Source: Paractinoplanes deccanensis (GTDB lineage: Bacteria; Actinomycetota; Actinomycetes; Mycobacteriales; Micromonosporaceae). Taken from it: 64,000 nucleotides of DNA. The position numbers and the translations under genes are program-made. The DNA is taken from assembly GCF_016862115.1 (NCBI RefSeq), contig NZ_BOMI01000084.1, positions 62,001 through 126,000 on the forward strand. Direction: 5' to 3'. A model generated the notes under the pieces. That model was not told the DNA's origin and ran no database searches. It saw nothing but the letters and a program-made list of their open reading frames with translations. Positions 8,375 through 16,710 of this stretch are shown in pieces. Within the stretch, counting starts at the first letter, position 1; each line of letters begins with the position of its first letter.

Positions 8375-8827
8375 GTGGCTATCGTGCAGCGTACCGTCCA
8401 GGCCCCGCCCGATCGCGTCTTCGCCGTCCTCGCCGACGGCTGGACCTACAGCGACTGGGTGGTCGGCACCGTGCACATCCGAGACGTCGACGAGAGCTGG
8501 CCCCGGGTCGGCTCCCACCTCCACCACAAGGCGGGCCCCTGGCCCCTGTCGCTCCACGACTCCTCCGAGGTCCTCGTCGTCGAGCAGGACCGGCGGCTCC
8601 GGCTCAACGCCGGCCTCTGGCCCCTCGGCGAGGCCGTCGTCGACATCAAGCTCGAGCCGGCACCGGGCGGCGCGACGAAGGTGACGATCGAGGAGGACTT
8701 CGAACGGGGCCCGTTGCGCGCGGTGCGCAACAAGCTCAACGACCTGCTGCTGCACCGCCGCAACATCGAGACCCTGCGCCGGCTGGCCGACATCGCCGAG
8801 CGCGACTCGAGCCGCTCCCGGCCCTAG
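8375..8827 (+). CDS. SRPBCC (START-like) family protein
   Basis: 150 residues with the helix-grip fold: first strand at residues 3-10 (QRTVQAPPDRVFAVLAD), long C-terminal helix with RNKLNDLLLHRRNIETLRRLADIA. Members bind hydrophobic ligands, or act as polyketide cyclases or membrane-associated lipid binders; the role here is unknown. GTG 8375 was chosen because the fold starts immediately; longer in-frame starts would add unrelated sequence. It ends four bases inside the convergent oxidoreductase gene. Confidence 0.88.
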   Translation: MAIVQRTVQAPPDRVFAVLADGWTYSDWVVGTVHIRDVDESWPRVGSHLHHKAGPWPLSLHDSSEVLVVEQDRRLRLNAGLWPLGEAVVDIKLEPAPGGATKVTIEEDFERGPLRAVRNKLNDLLLHRRNIETLRRLADIAERDSSRSRP

Positions 8828-10410
8828 GCCCGCCCGTAGACCGCCCGGTGCCCCGTGTTGATCACCGAGCGGTAGAGGTCACCCAGCACGGCCCGGTCGC
8901 GGGCCAGCGCGGCGCGCGCCGCGTTGGCCCCGGGCGCGCCGTGCACGCCGCCGCCCGGGTGGGCCGACGAGCTCGCCATGAAGAGCCGGTCCACCGGGGT
9001 GTCGGCCCGGCCCAGCGACGGGATCGGGCGCAGGAAGAGCTGCTGGAACGCGGCCGCCGTGCCGCCGCCGAGCGCCCCGCCGACCAGCGACGGGTTCTCC
9101 CGCTGCATGTCCGCGGGCGAGTAGACGTTGCGCCCCACGACCTGGCTGCGGAAGCCCGGCGCGTGCGCCTCGACGACCGCCTCCATCCGGTCGACGTGCG
9201 CGGCGATCTCGTCGGGCTCCCAGTGGTCACGGTGCGGCAGGTGCGTGTACGACCAGAGCGACTCGGTGCCCTCCGGCGAGTGGCCCGGGTCGGCCGTGGT
9301 CATCTGGCCCAGCAGCAGGAACGGCTCGGACGGCACCTCGTTCGTGGCGAGCCGCGCGGAGTAGCGGGTCAGGCCGTTGAGGTCGGCGCCGAGGTGCACC
9401 GTGCCGGAGCCGGCCGCGGCCGGGTTCTTCCAGGGCATCTTCGTGCGCACGGCCCAGTCGACCTTGACCGTGGCGCCGTCCCAGCGGAAGTGCGCGAGAT
9501 CCTCCACGAGCCGGGCGGGCAGCCAGCGCTTACCCACCAGGTCGAGGTAGAGCGCCGGCGCGGGAACGTCGGCGACAACCGCCCGTTGCGCGCGGAAGGT
9601 GCGCCCGTCCGCGGTTCGCACCCCCATCGCGCGGCCGCGCGCGATCAGCACTCGTTCGACGGGAGCCTCGTAGATGATCGTTCCGCCGCGTGCCCGGAGG
9701 CGCGCGACGAGGGCGTCGGTGATCCGTTGAGCGCCTCCGGCCGGCACCGGCCAGCCGTGCTCCTGGCCGAGCATCGCGAGCAGCCACCCGTACACGCCGC
9801 CGCCCGCCTCCTCCGGCGACAGGTCGGTGTGCAGCGCGCAGCCGGCCAGCAGCAGGGTCGCGCCCTCGCCCCGGAACAGCTCCGAGCCCAGCTCGCGCAC
9901 CGACAGCACCAGCCGGCGCGCCAGCCGCAGGGCCTCCACACTGCCCAGCCGGCGCAGCAGCTTCGCGCCGCCGCGCACCGGCGGGAACGGGGTGAGGATG
10001 GTGTCGAGCATCGGGCCCGAGACACCCTTCCAGTCGTCGTACGCGTTCTTCCAGCGCTCGCCGTCGCCGGGCGCGAACCGCTCGACCGACTCCATCGTCC
10101 GGGCGACATCGGTGTTGAGCGTGGCGGCGCGCCCGTCGGGCAGCAGGTGGGTGAGCACGTCCGGCGATCGCGTCCACTCCAGGTCGAGGTCGAGCCCCGC
10201 GAGGACCGGCGACGCGTAGCCGAGCGGATAGAACGAGCTGAACAGGTCGCTGAGGTAGCCGGGCGCGGTCACGAACCCGGACCGCACCGCGCCGCCCGGC
10301 TGCGGGGTGGCCTCGAGCACCACCACCGACCACCCGGCGTCGGCGAGCAGGTTGGCGGCGACCAGGCCGTTGTGGCCCGCGCCGACGACGATCGCGTCTG
10401 AGGTCTCCAT
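8824..10410 (-). CDS. NAD(P)/FAD-dependent oxidoreductase, phytoene desaturase (CrtI)-like
   Basis: 528 residues. The FAD-binding Rossmann motif GAGHNGLVAANLL is at residues 10-22 and is followed by a glutamate ending the second strand and the GG motif PQPGGAVRSG. The C-terminus has the flavin-binding stretch with HPGGGVHGAPGANAARAAL, typical of the CrtI/amine-oxidase-like group also called pyridine nucleotide-disulfide oxidoreductase domain 2 proteins. No carotenoid synthase or cyclase genes are nearby, so a role in carotenoid formation is not supported. ATG 10410 is preferred over 10449, which would add a basic tail. Confidence 0.9.
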   Translation of the reverse strand: METSDAIVVGAGHNGLVAANLLADAGWSVVVLEATPQPGGAVRSGFVTAPGYLSDLFSSFYPLGYASPVLAGLDLDLEWTRSPDVLTHLLPDGRAATLNTDVARTMESVERFAPGDGERWKNAYDDWKGVSGPMLDTILTPFPPVRGGAKLLRRLGSVEALRLARRLVLSVRELGSELFRGEGATLLLAGCALHTDLSPEEAGGGVYGWLLAMLGQEHGWPVPAGGAQRITDALVARLRARGGTIIYEAPVERVLIARGRAMGVRTADGRTFRAQRAVVADVPAPALYLDLVGKRWLPARLVEDLAHFRWDGATVKVDWAVRTKMPWKNPAAAGSGTVHLGADLNGLTRYSARLATNEVPSEPFLLLGQMTTADPGHSPEGTESLWSYTHLPHRDHWEPDEIAAHVDRMEAVVEAHAPGFRSQVVGRNVYSPADMQRENPSLVGGALGGGTAAAFQQLFLRPIPSLGRADTPVDRLFMASSSAHPGGGVHGAPGANAARAALARDRAVLGDLYRSVINTGHRAVYGRA

Positions 10411-10472
10411 CGACTTCGTCGTACCCTTCCCGCGGCGTTTGTCACACAACGCGCTCGGGTAGCACCGGGAAC

Positions 10473-11501
10473 GTGGCTGAGCCGACGCTCGATCGGGAAT
10501 CCGAGGCGCACGCCGCGGACGTTACGCCCCGCCCGCTTCCCCGCAAGTTGCGCCAGCTCAGCCTGCGAAGCTGGCGCTCCATCGCCTGGCGCAGCATCGT
10601 CGGCTACGTCGAGGACGACTGCTCCGACTTCGCCGCCGCGATGACCTACCAGACCTTCATGGCGCTGATCCCGTCGCTGGTGGTCATCGTCGCGCTGATC
10701 AACCTGGTGACCGACGGCTCGACGGTGCTCCAGGCGACCGTGAGCATCCTGCGCGACCTCGGCGTCGGCTCGGTCGTCGACAACGACAGCCTGATCTCGG
10801 TGGTGCAGGCGCTGCTCGTGCAGCAGTCGTCGGCCAAGGTGCTGTTCGGCTTCGGCCTGGTCCTCGCGGTCTGGTCGGCGTCCGGTTACGTGGGCACGTT
10901 CACCCGCGCCTCCAACCGCATCTACGGCGTCCAGGAGGGCCGGGTCTGGTGGCAGCTGGAGCTGCTGCAACTGGCCCTCGCCGCGGTCGCCCTGGTGCTG
11001 CTCGCCGCGATCGGCGCCGGCCTGGTGATCAGCGGCCCGCTGGTGGACGCCGTCGGCAACGCCCTGAACGCCGGCGAGACCACCCGGCTGGTCTGGTCCG
11101 CGGGCCGCTGGCCGGTGCTCGTGGTGATCGCGATGGTGGTGCTGTCGCTGCTGTTCTGGATCGCGCCGAACGTCCGGCAGCCGCGCTTCCGCTGGCTGAC
11201 GGTGGGCGGCGCGGTCGCGCTGGCGTCGTGGTCCCTCGCGTCGTTCGGATTCGGTCTGTACGTGGCCAACTTCGGCTCCTACAACCGGACGTACGGCAGT
11301 CTCGGCGCGATCGTCGCGTTCCTGGTCTGGATCTACCTGTCGAACACCGCGCTGCTGCTCGGCGTGCAGGTCAACGCGGAGGTGCTGCGCCAGCGCCTGC
11401 GCCAGGCCGGCGACGAAGATCCGCAAACTCCCCTCGCACCGCGTTTAGCCCACTCCGAGCCGGGCACGTCTTCAGCAGAGCAAGGCGGGGAAACATCATG
11501 A
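10473..11501 (+). CDS. YihY/virulence factor BrkB family membrane protein
   Basis: 342 residues with six or so membrane helices from about residue 55 to 300 and a hydrophilic C-terminus. The conserved family segment DFAAAMTYQTFMALIPSLVV opens the first helix, and the YGSLGAIVAFLVWIYLSNTALLLG stretch closes the domain with NAEVLRQR just after. The family is integral to the inner membrane; its biochemical function is unsettled, despite the old ribonuclease BN name. GTG start at 10473 lies 62 bases from the divergent oxidoreductase start. It is followed at 12 bases by an SRPBCC gene, so the two may be one transcript. Confidence 0.92.
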   Translation: MAEPTLDRESEAHAADVTPRPLPRKLRQLSLRSWRSIAWRSIVGYVEDDCSDFAAAMTYQTFMALIPSLVVIVALINLVTDGSTVLQATVSILRDLGVGSVVDNDSLISVVQALLVQQSSAKVLFGFGLVLAVWSASGYVGTFTRASNRIYGVQEGRVWWQLELLQLALAAVALVLLAAIGAGLVISGPLVDAVGNALNAGETTRLVWSAGRWPVLVVIAMVVLSLLFWIAPNVRQPRFRWLTVGGAVALASWSLASFGFGLYVANFGSYNRTYGSLGAIVAFLVWIYLSNTALLLGVQVNAEVLRQRLRQAGDEDPQTPLAPRLAHSEPGTSSAEQGGETS

Positions 11502-11513
11502 GGAGGAGACACC

Positions 11514-11978
11514 GTGAGTACGGTTACCGAGTCCGTTGACGTCAACGTGCCCGTGCGAGCCGCTTACAACCAGTGGACCCAGTTCGAGGAGTTCCCCCGG
11601 TTCATGGAGGGCGTGAACGAGATCCGTCAGCTCGACGCGACTCACACGCACTGGAAGACCGAGATCGCCGGCGTGAAGCGCGAGTTCGACGCCGAGATCA
11701 CCGAGCAGCTGCCGGACGAGCGGGTGGCCTGGAAGTCGATCGAGGGTGAGAAGCAGGCCGGCGTGGTCACCTTCCACCGGCTCGACGACACGCACACCCG
11801 GGTCACGGTCCAGATGGACTTCGACCCGCAGGGCCTGGTCGAGAACGCCGGCGACAAGCTCGGCATCGTCGACCGCCGCGTGAAGGGCGACCTCAAGCGG
11901 TTCAAGGAGTACATCGAGAACCGCGGCGGCGTCGAGACCGGCGCCTGGCGGGGGCAGATCGACCGCCCCGGCGCCTGA
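11514..11978 (+). CDS. SRPBCC family protein (cyclase/dehydrase-like)
   Basis: 154 residues of helix-grip fold with the typical opening ESVDVNVPVRAAYNQWTQFEEFPRFMEGV and a C-terminal helix DRRVKGDLKRFKEYIENRG. This is the coenzyme-Q-binding/cyclase-dehydrase subgroup common in actinobacteria, probably a lipid or isoprenoid binder. GTG 11514 has a strong AGGAGGA ribosome site. It lies immediately after the YihY gene and ends before a strong hairpin terminator. Confidence 0.9.
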   Translation: MSTVTESVDVNVPVRAAYNQWTQFEEFPRFMEGVNEIRQLDATHTHWKTEIAGVKREFDAEITEQLPDERVAWKSIEGEKQAGVVTFHRLDDTHTRVTVQMDFDPQGLVENAGDKLGIVDRRVKGDLKRFKEYIENRGGVETGAWRGQIDRPGA

Positions 11979-11994
11979 TCGCCGCATGTGACAT

Positions 11995-12025
11995 GGGAAA
12001 CGGCCGCCTCGCGCGGCCGTTTCCG
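11995..12025 (+). terminator. Hairpin terminator after SRPBCC gene
   Basis: Stem of 11 bp (GAAACGGCCGC / GCGGCCGTTTC) with a CTCGC loop, 18 bases after the stop codon at 11978. The right arm ends in TTTCC, a weak U-tract. Confidence 0.75.
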
Positions 12026-12042
12026 CGTGTCCGGGTTGGGGG

Positions 12043-12048
12043 TACGTT
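12043..12048 (+). promoter_or_regulatory. -10 box TACGTT, leaderless start of the 59-residue protein
   Basis: TACGTT fits TANNNT and ends 6 bases before the ATG at 12055, so transcription would begin at or next to the start codon. There is no Shine-Dalgarno sequence. Confidence 0.5.
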
Positions 12049-12054
12049 GCGGCC

Positions 12055-12234
12055 ATGACGCATCCGAACGACGACGGCGTGTGGCGCGACGAGGACAAGC
12101 TGCCCCTCGAGGAGCTCGACAAGGCGATGGCCTCGTGGGACACCGACGGCCAGAACGACCCGTCCGACAACGACACGGGCAACGAGGCCACCGACGACCA
12201 CCCGAGCACCACGCCGCACACCGGCCCCAACTAG
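12055..12234 (+). CDS. Small acidic hypothetical protein (59 aa)
   Basis: 59 residues, rich in Asp, Glu, Asn and Thr, with no hydrophobic segment; likely disordered beyond a short central helix (LEELDKAMASWDTDG). No family recognised. Codon use is strongly GC3-biased throughout, and a good -10 box lies 6 bases before the ATG, both supporting a real gene despite its size. It sits between the SRPBCC terminator and a bidirectional hairpin, so it is a monocistronic unit. Confidence 0.65.
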   Translation: MTHPNDDGVWRDEDKLPLEELDKAMASWDTDGQNDPSDNDTGNEATDDHPSTTPHTGPN

Positions 12235-12250
12235 AGCCTCCGGCCACCAC

Positions 12251-12277
12251 GCCGGCGGGCTCGTTCAGCCCGCCGGC
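12251..12277. terminator. Bidirectional hairpin between convergent genes
   Basis: Perfect 11-bp stem GCCGGCGGGCT / AGCCCGCCGGC with loop CGTTC. It overlaps the stop codon of the leftward lipoprotein gene and follows the stop of the small rightward gene by 16 bases. Confidence 0.65.
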
Positions 12278-13002
12278 CTCCCGGATTCGGTGCCGTTTCG
12301 CCGTACCGTCAGAAAGCCGATGCCCTCGCGGGCTCGCAGCGCGTAACGATGCCGGGCCGTCGTCCAGATCGCGGGGCCGAGATACGTGCCGGCGGGCAGC
12401 GCCTCCGCCACCGTCCACGGCGTGGTCGCCGAGCCCGCGCCCCGGTCGAGCCCGACCCGCAGCGGCGTGTCCTGCGGCGCCGTCACCGACAGCGTCCCGA
12501 CCGCGCCGCGCAGGGTCACCGGCACGGTGCCCACCGGCCGCGGCAGGCGCAGCTCCACCAGCCCCGACGCGCCCAGCTCGACCCGGGTGATCCGGCCCCG
12601 GACCAGGTCAAGCTGCTGCTCCCCCGCCCCCTCGGGCAGCCGGATCCCCCACCGCACGTCCCGGTTGAGCACGATGCGCACCTCGTGCGGCCCGTCCGTC
12701 CCGGTGGGCCGCAGCTCCGCCCGGATCGACGGGCCCGCGACGGCGACGTGCGGCTCCAGCCCCGCCCCCGGCGGCGTGCTGATCCGATAGAGCATCCCCG
12801 GCAGACTCGCCATGATCACTTGTACGCGCGAGGCCGCGTCCACCACGGTCAACGTCGCCTGGGTACGCCCCTGGAGCGCTCCCACCGCCACCCGGCCGGG
12901 CGCCTGCGAGGCGATCGTGGGCTTTTGACAACCGCCGGCGAGCAACGCTGCGACCAGCAGAAATACCGTTGTTGAGCGACGGTGACGCAAGACGCGGGGC
13001 AC
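12265..13002 (-). CDS. Putative lipoprotein of unknown function
   Basis: 245 residues. The N-terminus has basic residues, a hydrophobic stretch and a lipobox ending at cysteine 25 (LLAGGC), so it should be exported and lipid-anchored. The remainder is rich in beta-strand-like sequence with no cysteine and no catalytic motif that I recognise. GTG at 13002 gives a well-formed signal peptide. The upstream region is shared with the small divergent membrane protein at 13071. Confidence 0.8.
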   Translation of the reverse strand: MPRVLRHRRSTTVFLLVAALLAGGCQKPTIASQAPGRVAVGALQGRTQATLTVVDAASRVQVIMASLPGMLYRISTPPGAGLEPHVAVAGPSIRAELRPTGTDGPHEVRIVLNRDVRWGIRLPEGAGEQQLDLVRGRITRVELGASGLVELRLPRPVGTVPVTLRGAVGTLSVTAPQDTPLRVGLDRGAGSATTPWTVAEALPAGTYLGPAIWTTARHRYALRAREGIGFLTVRRNGTESGRPAG

Positions 13003-13070
13003 GATCGGACCAACGCAAAATCGGCCGAACGGGTGACGGCGATCCGCCCGATCCGAGCCAGACTGTCCGA

Positions 13071-13280
13071 ATGCGTTCCGCCGGATTCCTCACCGACCGT
13101 CAGCGCCAGCTCGCCTGGCTGGGCTTCCTCCTGGCCGCCTTCCAGGCCCCGCTGGCCGCCAAGCTGATCGACGACGCGTCCTGGCTCTTCGCCGTCGTCG
13201 TGGCCATGGTCGTGGCCACCGTGATCCTCGCCGACGACGCCCAGCGCCGCCGCCCCGTCACGGCCGAGCCGGCAGAGTGA
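13071..13280 (+). CDS. Small two-helix membrane protein (69 aa)
   Basis: 69 residues with two hydrophobic segments (about residues 13-30 and 37-54), ending in a charged tail DDAQRRRPVTAEPAE. No family recognised. ATG 13071 is used because upstream in-frame sequence is low-complexity and overlaps the divergent promoter. It converges with the 119-residue gene at 13282, one base apart. Confidence 0.65.
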   Translation: MRSAGFLTDRQRQLAWLGFLLAAFQAPLAAKLIDDASWLFAVVVAMVVATVILADDAQRRRPVTAEPAE

Positions 13281-13281
13281 T

Positions 13282-13641
13282 TCAGCGGCCCTGCCGCTCC
13301 TGCTTGAGCCGCGCCTCATAGACGTGGCGCCGCCCGCCCGCCAGCTCGTCCCGCGCCGCCTTCTCCACCGCGCGAAAAGCGTCGTAGTAGCCGTCGTCGT
13401 ACTCCTCGACGATCTGGAACGTCCAGCGCCCCGGGATGACGTCGCGCCCGATCAGCTCGGTCTCGACCCGGTCGGCCAGCTTGTCGTGCCCCGCCTCGCG
13501 CAGCAGGGACACGGCCTCGTCGAGCTTGAAGTCCGCCTCACCGGTCAGCTGGTGCATCGCGTACAGGTGCCCGCGCGCGTGCTCGGTGGTCTCCAGGGCC
13601 GCGCTCAGCTTGCCCAGCGCCTCGACGGTCTTGTCGTCCAT
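13282..13641 (-). CDS. Conserved hypothetical protein (119 aa)
   Basis: 119 residues, largely helical and charged, beginning MDDKTVEALGKLSAALETTE, with a central helix pair and an aromatic segment FQIVEEYDDGYYDAFR. I recall very similar proteins in many actinomycetes but know no function. No signal peptide or membrane segment is visible. ATG 13641 is chosen over 13650, which would add three residues only. Confidence 0.75.
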   Translation of the reverse strand: MDDKTVEALGKLSAALETTEHARGHLYAMHQLTGEADFKLDEAVSLLREAGHDKLADRVETELIGRDVIPGRWTFQIVEEYDDGYYDAFRAVEKAARDELAGGRRHVYEARLKQERQGR

Positions 13642-13720
13642 GGCCAGCATCCTTTCCCCGGGTCTCGCCGTTCAACCAAGCTGCACCCGTCAGGAGAACC
13701 GTCGGCTACCTTGGCGTCCT

Positions 13721-13726
13721 TAACGT
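13721..13726 (+). promoter_or_regulatory. -10 box TAACGT, leaderless
   Basis: TAACGT ends 8 bases before the ATG at 13735 with no ribosome site between, consistent with a leaderless mRNA. Confidence 0.5.
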
Positions 13727-13734
13727 TTCTTCTC

Positions 13735-14091
13735 ATGAATGGCCTGTTCTCCGGCGCTGCCGCCCGTGCTGCCCTCCGTTCCGCCCACGCCGCCCTCACC
13801 GAGCTGCACGACACCGTCGGCGTCTCCGGCCTCCCGGCCGCCGACGCCAACCCCGGCCTGATGGCCGTCGTCGACCAGCACACCGCCGGCATCCGCGACA
13901 GCCTGTCCGCGGACGTCCGCCCTCTCACCGCGGTCCTCCTGGCCGCCTACGCCGAGGGCGTCCGCGACGCCGCCTTCACCCACGGCTGGCGCCCGCCGGT
14001 CGGCCACATCGACTGGTCCGAGAGCGACTGGGTCCTCTGCCGCCTGCTGGCGGTGTGCGCCCTCGCCCAGACCCTGCCCGCCGCCAACTGA
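13735..14091 (+). CDS. DUF6401-like hypothetical protein
   Basis: 118 residues, all-helical and soluble. The order of conserved features (an N-terminal Ala-rich helix, VVDQHTAGIRDSL, AYAEGVRDAAFTHGWR and DWSESDWVLCRLLAVC) resembles the actinobacterial DUF6401 family, sometimes found near natural-product genes; that assignment is from memory and tentative. No such cluster is nearby. A leaderless-type -10 box fixes the start. It is followed by a strong terminator. Confidence 0.7.
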   Translation: MNGLFSGAAARAALRSAHAALTELHDTVGVSGLPAADANPGLMAVVDQHTAGIRDSLSADVRPLTAVLLAAYAEGVRDAAFTHGWRPPVGHIDWSESDWVLCRLLAVCALAQTLPAAN

Positions 14092-14132
14092 CCCTGAGCT
14101 AGAGCAACGCCGTAGATCGACCTTTCATTTTC

Positions 14133-14168
14133 GAGGGCCGGCACCGGGATCTCCCGGTGCCGGCCCTC
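14133..14168. terminator. Strong 16-bp hairpin terminator
   Basis: Perfect 16-bp stem (GAGGGCCGGCACCGGG and its complement) with an ATCT loop, 41 bases after the stop at 14091. Preceded by CATTTTC, it could also stop leftward transcription coming from 14330. Confidence 0.8.
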
Positions 14169-14329
14169 CTCATCTCCGCGGTGGGCCACCACCTCAGGAG
14201 GGTGCCTCGCCGTGCCGCGCACCAGGCCCGCGCTCACATCGGCCAGCGCGCCGCCCCCGCGTCGAGCTGGTCGCCGCCCGCGTTCCGCACACGCGTCCCG
14301 GACAGCGAGGGAGATCTCGGTGCCGGTCG

Positions 14330-15265
14330 TCAAGTCTCGCCGTCGCGCCGGGCCGCCCGCGGTGCGACCCGGATGGGCGCGTCACTCGCCCGGCCGGCCG
14401 GCCCGACGGTGGCGGTCAGGCCCTCGCCGCCCCGGCCCTCCGCGATCAGCGCTTCGATGCGCGCCGCCACGTCGGGCAGCCCGCCGTCGCCGAGGCTGTG
14501 GCCTTTCCGCAGGTCGATGAGGTGCCGCACGACTGTCAGGTGCTCGGTGAGGTCGGCGGGTCCCGGCGGGTAGCTGCCCTCCTTCATCTCCGCGACGGTG
14601 CCCGGAACGCCGGCGATCACGTGCCCGATCTGGGTGCCGGCCGTGTCGGCGAAATCGTCGACGTCGATGCCGGCCGCCCGGACGGTGTCGAGGGCGCGCA
14701 GGAGACCCAGGTGGGCGTCGTACCAGATCCCGAACAGCGCCAGATCCCACAGGGCCGCCGCCTCCGGCGCCTCCCCGACGAAGCGCGGCCGGCTCAGCAA
14801 CCCGAGCAGGCTCCGGTGCTCCTCGAACGCCTCCCGCGAGCCGCTGTACAGGATCGTCGCGGTGTCGGTGCCGATCATGTCGGGCGACGTCTGGACGCCG
14901 GCGTCGAGATATCGTCCCCCGGATGCCGTGACGCGCGAGGCGATCGAGCGCGCCTCGGCCGGGGTTCCGGTGTACAGGCCGACGACGGTGCGGCCGGACA
15001 GGTCCATGTCCGGCAGGGTCAAGCATTCCCGCACAGCCGCGTAGTCGGTCAGGGTCACCAGGATGAGGCTGCTGGACGACACGGCCTCCCGCACGGAACC
15101 GGCCGGCCGGGCACCGGCGGCGGCCAGGCCGGCCGTCCGGTCCCTCGTGCGGTTCCACACTGTCGGAGCGTGCCCTTCTTCCAGCAGGCGCCGGGCCACC
15201 GCTGTCCCGATGGCCCCCGTGCCGATGACCGCGATCCTCGCCGTCGGTGTCGTGACTTCGGACAT
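14330..15265 (-). CDS. Imine-reductase-like NAD(P)-dependent oxidoreductase
   Basis: 311 residues: N-terminal Rossmann domain with GTGAIGTAVARRLLEEGH and the NADPH-selecting VWNRTRDR, then an all-helical C-terminal domain. The 6-phosphogluconate dehydrogenase/beta-hydroxyacid fold is clear; the helix ALWDLALFGIWYDAHLGLL places an aspartate where many imine reductases have the proton-donating Asp or Tyr, and the C-terminus matches the reductive-aminase type tail. Probable reaction: NADPH-dependent reduction of a C=N or C=O bond. It is 33 bases downstream of the WYL regulator gene on the same strand. Confidence 0.85.
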   Translation of the reverse strand: MSEVTTPTARIAVIGTGAIGTAVARRLLEEGHAPTVWNRTRDRTAGLAAAGARPAGSVREAVSSSSLILVTLTDYAAVRECLTLPDMDLSGRTVVGLYTGTPAEARSIASRVTASGGRYLDAGVQTSPDMIGTDTATILYSGSREAFEEHRSLLGLLSRPRFVGEAPEAAALWDLALFGIWYDAHLGLLRALDTVRAAGIDVDDFADTAGTQIGHVIAGVPGTVAEMKEGSYPPGPADLTEHLTVVRHLIDLRKGHSLGDGGLPDVAARIEALIAEGRGGEGLTATVGPAGRASDAPIRVAPRAARRDGET

Positions 15266-15298
15266 GACGTCATGGTGAGACCTCAACCGAACTCGAAG

Positions 15299-16228
15299 TC
15301 AAGACTTCCCCGCCGCGGCGGTGCAGCGGCGTCCCAGTTCGGCGAGGGCCGCCCTCAACTCTCCGGGCCCGACGACCTCGAAGTCCGCGTCGAAGCGGGC
15401 GACGGCCGCGGCCAGACCGGGCCACGACCACGAGCCCAGCACGAGGCGGCAGCGATCCCCGGCCAGTTCCTCGACCAGGCCGTCGCCGACGAAGGCCGCC
15501 ACCGAGTGCGCCGGACGATGCACGATCACTTCGCCTCGGCAGGGCCAATCCGCGTCGCCGCCGCGGAAGCGGGACCGGACGAAGGTGGCCGGGTCGCCGC
15601 CGGGCAGGTCGCGGGGGGCGAAGCGCGGCCCGGCCGGCGTCCGGGGCGTGATGCGGTCCGCGCGGAAGGTGCGCCAGTCCGCGCGGTCCAGGTCCCAGGC
15701 GATCAGGTACCAGCGTCCGCGCCAGGTGATCAGGTGGTGGGGCTCGGCTCGGCGGTAGGTGGCGCCGGGGCCGTAGTCGAAGCGCAGGGTCTCGCGGGCG
15801 TGGACGGCGGCGCTCAGGGCCAGGATGACGTCGGGGTCGACGGGGGCCGTGTGCGGTGAGACGTCGTCGACCTGGATCGTGTCGACGCGGTGGCGCAGGC
15901 GGGCCGGCATGACCTGGCGGACGGTGGTGAGGGCGCGGGCGGCGGCCTCCGAGAAGGCGGAGGCGGTGCGCAGGGCCACGGCCAGCGCCACGGCCTGCTC
16001 GTCGTCGAAGAGCAGGGGCGGCAGGTCCGCTCCGGCGCCGAGGCGGTAGCCGCCGTCGGGGCCCTTGGCGGTGGCGATGGGGTAGCCGAGCTCGCGCAGG
16101 CGGTCGACGTCGCGGCGCACCGTGCGCGGGCTGACCCGCAGTCGTTCGGCCAGCAGGGCGCCGGGCCAGTCGCGGCGGGCCTGGAGGAGCGACAGCAGGG
16201 ACAGCAGGCGCGCGGACGTCTTCGGCAT
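15299..16228 (-). CDS. YafY-type WYL-domain transcriptional regulator
   Basis: 309 residues: DeoR-like winged HTH at residues 1-65 (SARLLSLLSLLQARRDW; VSPRTVRRDVDRLRELGYPI; GPDGGYRLG) and a WYL domain (about 135-215) containing TWRGRWYLIAWDLDRADWRTFRADRI, followed by a WCX tail. WYL domains sense nucleic acid or small ligands. ATG 16228 is preferred to 16258 because the HTH begins there. The divergent VOC gene starts 93 bases away across an inverted repeat, the probable operator, and the imine-reductase-like gene is downstream in the same direction. Confidence 0.92.
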   Translation of the reverse strand: MPKTSARLLSLLSLLQARRDWPGALLAERLRVSPRTVRRDVDRLRELGYPIATAKGPDGGYRLGAGADLPPLLFDDEQAVALAVALRTASAFSEAAARALTTVRQVMPARLRHRVDTIQVDDVSPHTAPVDPDVILALSAAVHARETLRFDYGPGATYRRAEPHHLITWRGRWYLIAWDLDRADWRTFRADRITPRTPAGPRFAPRDLPGGDPATFVRSRFRGGDADWPCRGEVIVHRPAHSVAAFVGDGLVEELAGDRCRLVLGSWSWPGLAAAVARFDADFEVVGPGELRAALAELGRRCTAAAGKS

Positions 16229-16246
16229 GAATCTCATCGTGCCGGA

Positions 16247-16273
16247 AGTAGAGGCCACACCCTGTCCTCTACT
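16247..16273. promoter_or_regulatory. Inverted repeat, probable WYL-regulator operator
   Basis: AGTAGAGG-N11-CCTCTACT, perfect 8-bp arms, centred between the divergent WYL regulator (start 16228) and VOC gene (start 16321). Position and symmetry fit a dimeric winged-HTH repressor site. Confidence 0.6.
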
Positions 16274-16320
16274 CCTGCGAGGGTTCTCCCAGCGAAAGCG
16301 CAGCGATCAAGGAGAGAGCC

Positions 16321-16707
16321 ATGAGCATCACGACCACCACGCACCTGAACTTCCGCGGCGACGCGCGGGCGGCGCTGGAGTTCTACCAGTCCGTCTTCGG
16401 CGGGGACGTCGCCGTCGTCCCGCATCCGGACGGCGCCGGCGTCATGTGGGGGCAGGTGCTGTCCGCCGGCGGGTTCCACGTCATGGCGTACGACGTCCCG
16501 GCCGGAACGTCGTACGACCAGGGCGACAAATCCTTCTTCCTGTCCGTGCGCGGCACCGCGCCCGACGAGATCACCGGCTACTGGAAGGGCCTGTCCGAGG
16601 GCGCGACGGTCCTCCAGGAGCTGGCCCCGTCCGGGTGGTCACCCCTCTACGGCATGCTCACCGACCGCTTCGGGGTGACCTGGGTGCTCGACGTGACGGC
16701 GGGCTGA
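16321..16707 (+). CDS. PhnB-like VOC family protein
   Basis: 128 residues beginning with the PhnB/YjdN signature THLNFRGDARAALEFYQSVFGGDV and ending DRFGVTWVLDV. These VOC proteins lack the full glyoxalase metal site and have no agreed activity. An AGGAGAGAG ribosome site precedes the ATG. It is divergent from the WYL regulator and almost certainly under its control; this regulator-VOC pairing is common in actinobacteria. Confidence 0.9.
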   Translation: MSITTTTHLNFRGDARAALEFYQSVFGGDVAVVPHPDGAGVMWGQVLSAGGFHVMAYDVPAGTSYDQGDKSFFLSVRGTAPDEITGYWKGLSEGATVLQELAPSGWSPLYGMLTDRFGVTWVLDVTAG

Positions 16708-16710
16708 CCG

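Noticed and set aside
7885..10401. 838-residue plus-strand frame
   Set aside because: Antisense to the CrtI-like oxidoreductase and the glycosyltransferase.
8824..10410. Carotenoid biosynthesis cluster
   Set aside because: A single CrtI-like protein without phytoene synthase, GGPP synthase or cyclase is not enough.
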